Positions 4,731 through 6,143 of a stretch of 6,143 nucleotides of DNA are shown piece after piece; within the stretch, counting starts at the first letter, position 1; every line of letters begins with the position of its first letter. Where the stretch lies: contig CANKHS010000080.1 of assembly GCA_947481755.1 (NCBI GenBank), positions 1 through 6,143 of the forward strand. Direction: 5' to 3'. The position numbers were made by a program, and so were the translations under genes. The notes beneath the pieces are model-generated. The model was not told where the DNA came from and did not search any database. It worked only from the letters and a program-made list of their open reading frames with translations. Source of the DNA: Actinomycetota bacterium. GTDB taxonomy: Bacteria; Actinomycetota; Thermoleophilia; Gaiellales; F1-60-MAGs149.

Positions 4731-5858
4731 ATGTCTACGCCTAGCGATTACTACGAGACTCTTGGTGTGCCGCGCGACGCGTCGGACGACGAGATCAAGA
4801 AGGCGTTCCGTAACCTCGCGCGCCAGCATCACCCAGACGTCAATCCGGACAACCCGGAGGCAGCCGAAACGTTCCGCGTGGTGGCCGAGGCCTATGAGGT
4901 CCTCTCGGTTACGGAGACCCGCGTTCAGTACGACCGCTTCGGGCACGCCGGAATCTCGGGCGCTGGTGGCGGCGGCGGTGCGGGCTTCGGCAACCTCGAT
5001 GACATCCTCGGGATGTTCTTTGGCGACGGCATGTTTGGTGGGCGCGGAGCACGACGTGGTCCACAGGCCGGTCCCGATGCGGCAACGGCAATCTCGCTGA
5101 CGCTGCGCGAGGCCGCCGTTGGCGTGCAACGAGACATCGAAGTCGAGATCGTGGCGCCATGCGACCGCTGCGCGGGTTCGGGTGCCGAGCCGCCAACGCG
5201 CCCAATTCCTTGTCCGACCTGTGGCGGCCTTGGGCAGGTGCGGCAGATTTCAAATACGCCGCTTGGTCAGATCGTGCGCGAGATGCCATGCCCGGCCTGT
5301 CGTGGGCGCGGAGCAACGGTCGAAACTCCCTGCAGCGATTGTCGTGGCCAGGGCAAACAGCCCGAGCGCCGCACCGTCAGTGTCGGCATTCCCGCTGGCG
5401 TCGACACCGGGCAGCGCGTGCGCGTCGTGGGGCAGGGGCATGCCGGTGATGCAGGTGCGCCTCCTGGTGACCTCTACGTTGCCATTCAGATCGAAGACGA
5501 CCCGGCGATCGAGCGCGAAGGCCTCGACCTCCACGTGTTGGTCGACCTCACCGTCACGCAGGCGATGCTCGGTGCCACTGTTCACGTGCCGACGTTGGAG
5601 GGCACGGAGACGATCGTTCTGCAGTCGGGCACCCAGCCAGGCGATCGTCGCACCTTGCGTGGCAAGGGCATGCCGCAGATTGGTAACGAGAATCGGCGTG
5701 GCGACCTTCACGTCTTGTTCGCCGTACATATCCCCAAGAAGCTGGAACCAACTGCACGCCTACTGGTTGAAGAGCTCGACAAGGCGATCCCTGAGGATGC
5801 CTACAAGACCGAATCGGGCTTCTTCAACCGTGTTCGGCGAGGTTTTAGCGGTGGTTGA
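4731..5858 (+). CDS. dnaJ: Chaperone DnaJ (Hsp40, type I; probable DnaJ2 by context)
   Basis: A 375-residue cytosolic co-chaperone that delivers unfolded clients to DnaK and stimulates its ATPase. Domain order is complete: J-domain (about 5-70, DYYETLGV, with the essential His34-Pro35-Asp36), a short glycine/phenylalanine linker (about 75-108, GGGGGAGFGN to FGGRG), the zinc domain with all four CxxCxGxG motifs (CDRCAGSG 144-151, CPTCGGLG 161-168, CPACRGRG 187-194, CSDCRGQG 201-208), and the C-terminal substrate-binding/dimerisation domains with GDLYVAIQIEDDP, LDLHVLVDLTVTQAMLGATV and RGDLHVLFAVHIP. Length is typical. The start is the ATG directly before SDYYETLGV; nothing longer is plausible. 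Actinobacteria often carry dnaJ1 in the dnaK-grpE operon and a second dnaJ after hrcA; since dnaK and grpE are not here, this is probably that second copy. Its end overlaps prmA by eight bases. Confidence 0.97.
   Translation: MSTPSDYYETLGVPRDASDDEIKKAFRNLARQHHPDVNPDNPEAAETFRVVAEAYEVLSVTETRVQYDRFGHAGISGAGGGGGAGFGNLDDILGMFFGDGMFGGRGARRGPQAGPDAATAISLTLREAAVGVQRDIEVEIVAPCDRCAGSGAEPPTRPIPCPTCGGLGQVRQISNTPLGQIVREMPCPACRGRGATVETPCSDCRGQGKQPERRTVSVGIPAGVDTGQRVRVVGQGHAGDAGAPPGDLYVAIQIEDDPAIEREGLDLHVLVDLTVTQAMLGATVHVPTLEGTETIVLQSGTQPGDRRTLRGKGMPQIGNENRRGDLHVLFAVHIPKKLEPTARLLVEELDKAIPEDAYKTESGFFNRVRRGFSGG
5839..5842 (+). promoter_or_regulatory. Ribosome binding site supporting the prmA GTG start
   Basis: GAGG (within GGCGAGG) lies inside the end of dnaJ, eight bases before the GTG at 5851. 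It favours that start over the in-frame GTG at 5830. Confidence 0.55.
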
Positions 5859-6143
5859 TCCGCCGCTCACCCGCTGGCAGGTCGAGGTTCCCGCCGAGCG
5901 CGCGGAGGAGGCGATCGCCGTATTGCTTGAGGCCTTCCCCGGTGGGCTCGAAGAGGTCGCGCGTGGTGGCGGGATCGGCTACGCCGGCTTCCTTGGCGTC
6001 GACGAGCCTGCGCCCGATCTGCCCGACTGGATGGTGGCGACCCCCGAGCACGTGCCGGATGGCTGGCGCGACGCATGGCGCCAGTTCCATCACCCCGTTC
6101 AGATCGGCGACGTCTGGGTGCGACCACCGTGGATCGCCGAACC
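5851..6143 (+). CDS. prmA: Ribosomal protein L11 methyltransferase PrmA, N-terminal part (cut by window edge)
   Basis: The frame is open from GTG 5851 to the end of the window (97 residues and two bases). PrmA uses S-adenosylmethionine to trimethylate lysines and the N-terminus of ribosomal protein L11. The N-terminal substrate-recognition domain is present (WQVEVPAERAEEAIAVLLEAF, 9-29), followed by the linker signature that PrmA proteins share: WRDAWRQFHHPVQIG (72-86) and WVRPPW (89-94). The SAM-binding catalytic domain lies beyond the edge, so activity cannot be judged. The gene overlaps the end of dnaJ by eight bases in another frame, and a GAGG eight bases upstream supports this start; GTG 5830 is the alternative. 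dnaJ-prmA is a common adjacency in Gram-positive genomes, often followed by the 16S rRNA methyltransferase gene rsmE. Confidence 0.9.
   Translation, partial: MVDPPLTRWQVEVPAERAEEAIAVLLEAFPGGLEEVARGGGIGYAGFLGVDEPAPDLPDWMVATPEHVPDGWRDAWRQFHHPVQIGDVWVRPPWIAE

Overview
The window (6143 bp, G+C about 60% by eye) looks like a chromosomal housekeeping segment from a member of the Actinomycetota. The gene order hemW - hrcA - dnaJ - prmA is the usual setting of the second dnaJ in that phylum. A prmA gene and a siroheme-synthase-like protein with an FYMACLDL N-terminus hint at a Thermoleophilia-like lineage, but this is recall of family features, not a search. I see no mobile element, CRISPR array, tRNA, rRNA or phage gene.

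Left part (1-2304). A few codons of a plus-strand gene end at 42. They are followed by a perfect 13-bp hairpin (54-89) that lies between convergent genes and probably stops transcription from both sides. On the minus strand are a class-III PLP aminotransferase resembling glutamate-1-semialdehyde aminomutase (108-1493) and, upstream of it, a Met8/CysG-N type precorrin-2 dehydrogenase (1570-2304). The aminotransferase has its own likely promoter and a strong Shine-Dalgarno. The dehydrogenase has a TANNNT -10 box exactly six bases before its first ATG, which suggests a leaderless mRNA.

Right part (2356-6143). Reading away from that short divergent gap are hemW (radical SAM heme chaperone), hrcA (heat-shock repressor, overlapping hemW), a 66-residue two-helix membrane protein I do not recognise, dnaJ (type I, all four zinc motifs) and the start of prmA (ribosomal protein L11 methyltransferase, cut by the window edge). 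Genes overlap or nearly touch, so translational coupling is likely. A possible second promoter lies just before dnaJ.

Functionally the window joins a tetrapyrrole group (aminotransferase, siroheme synthase, hemW around one shared divergent region) to a protein-quality/translation group (hrcA, dnaJ, prmA). I did not find a new multi-gene system. The items most worth a second look are the small membrane protein between hrcA and dnaJ with its apparent reinitiation junction, the putative leaderless and cysteine-rich start of the siroheme gene, the unresolved identity of the HemL-like enzyme, and the large terminator hairpin.
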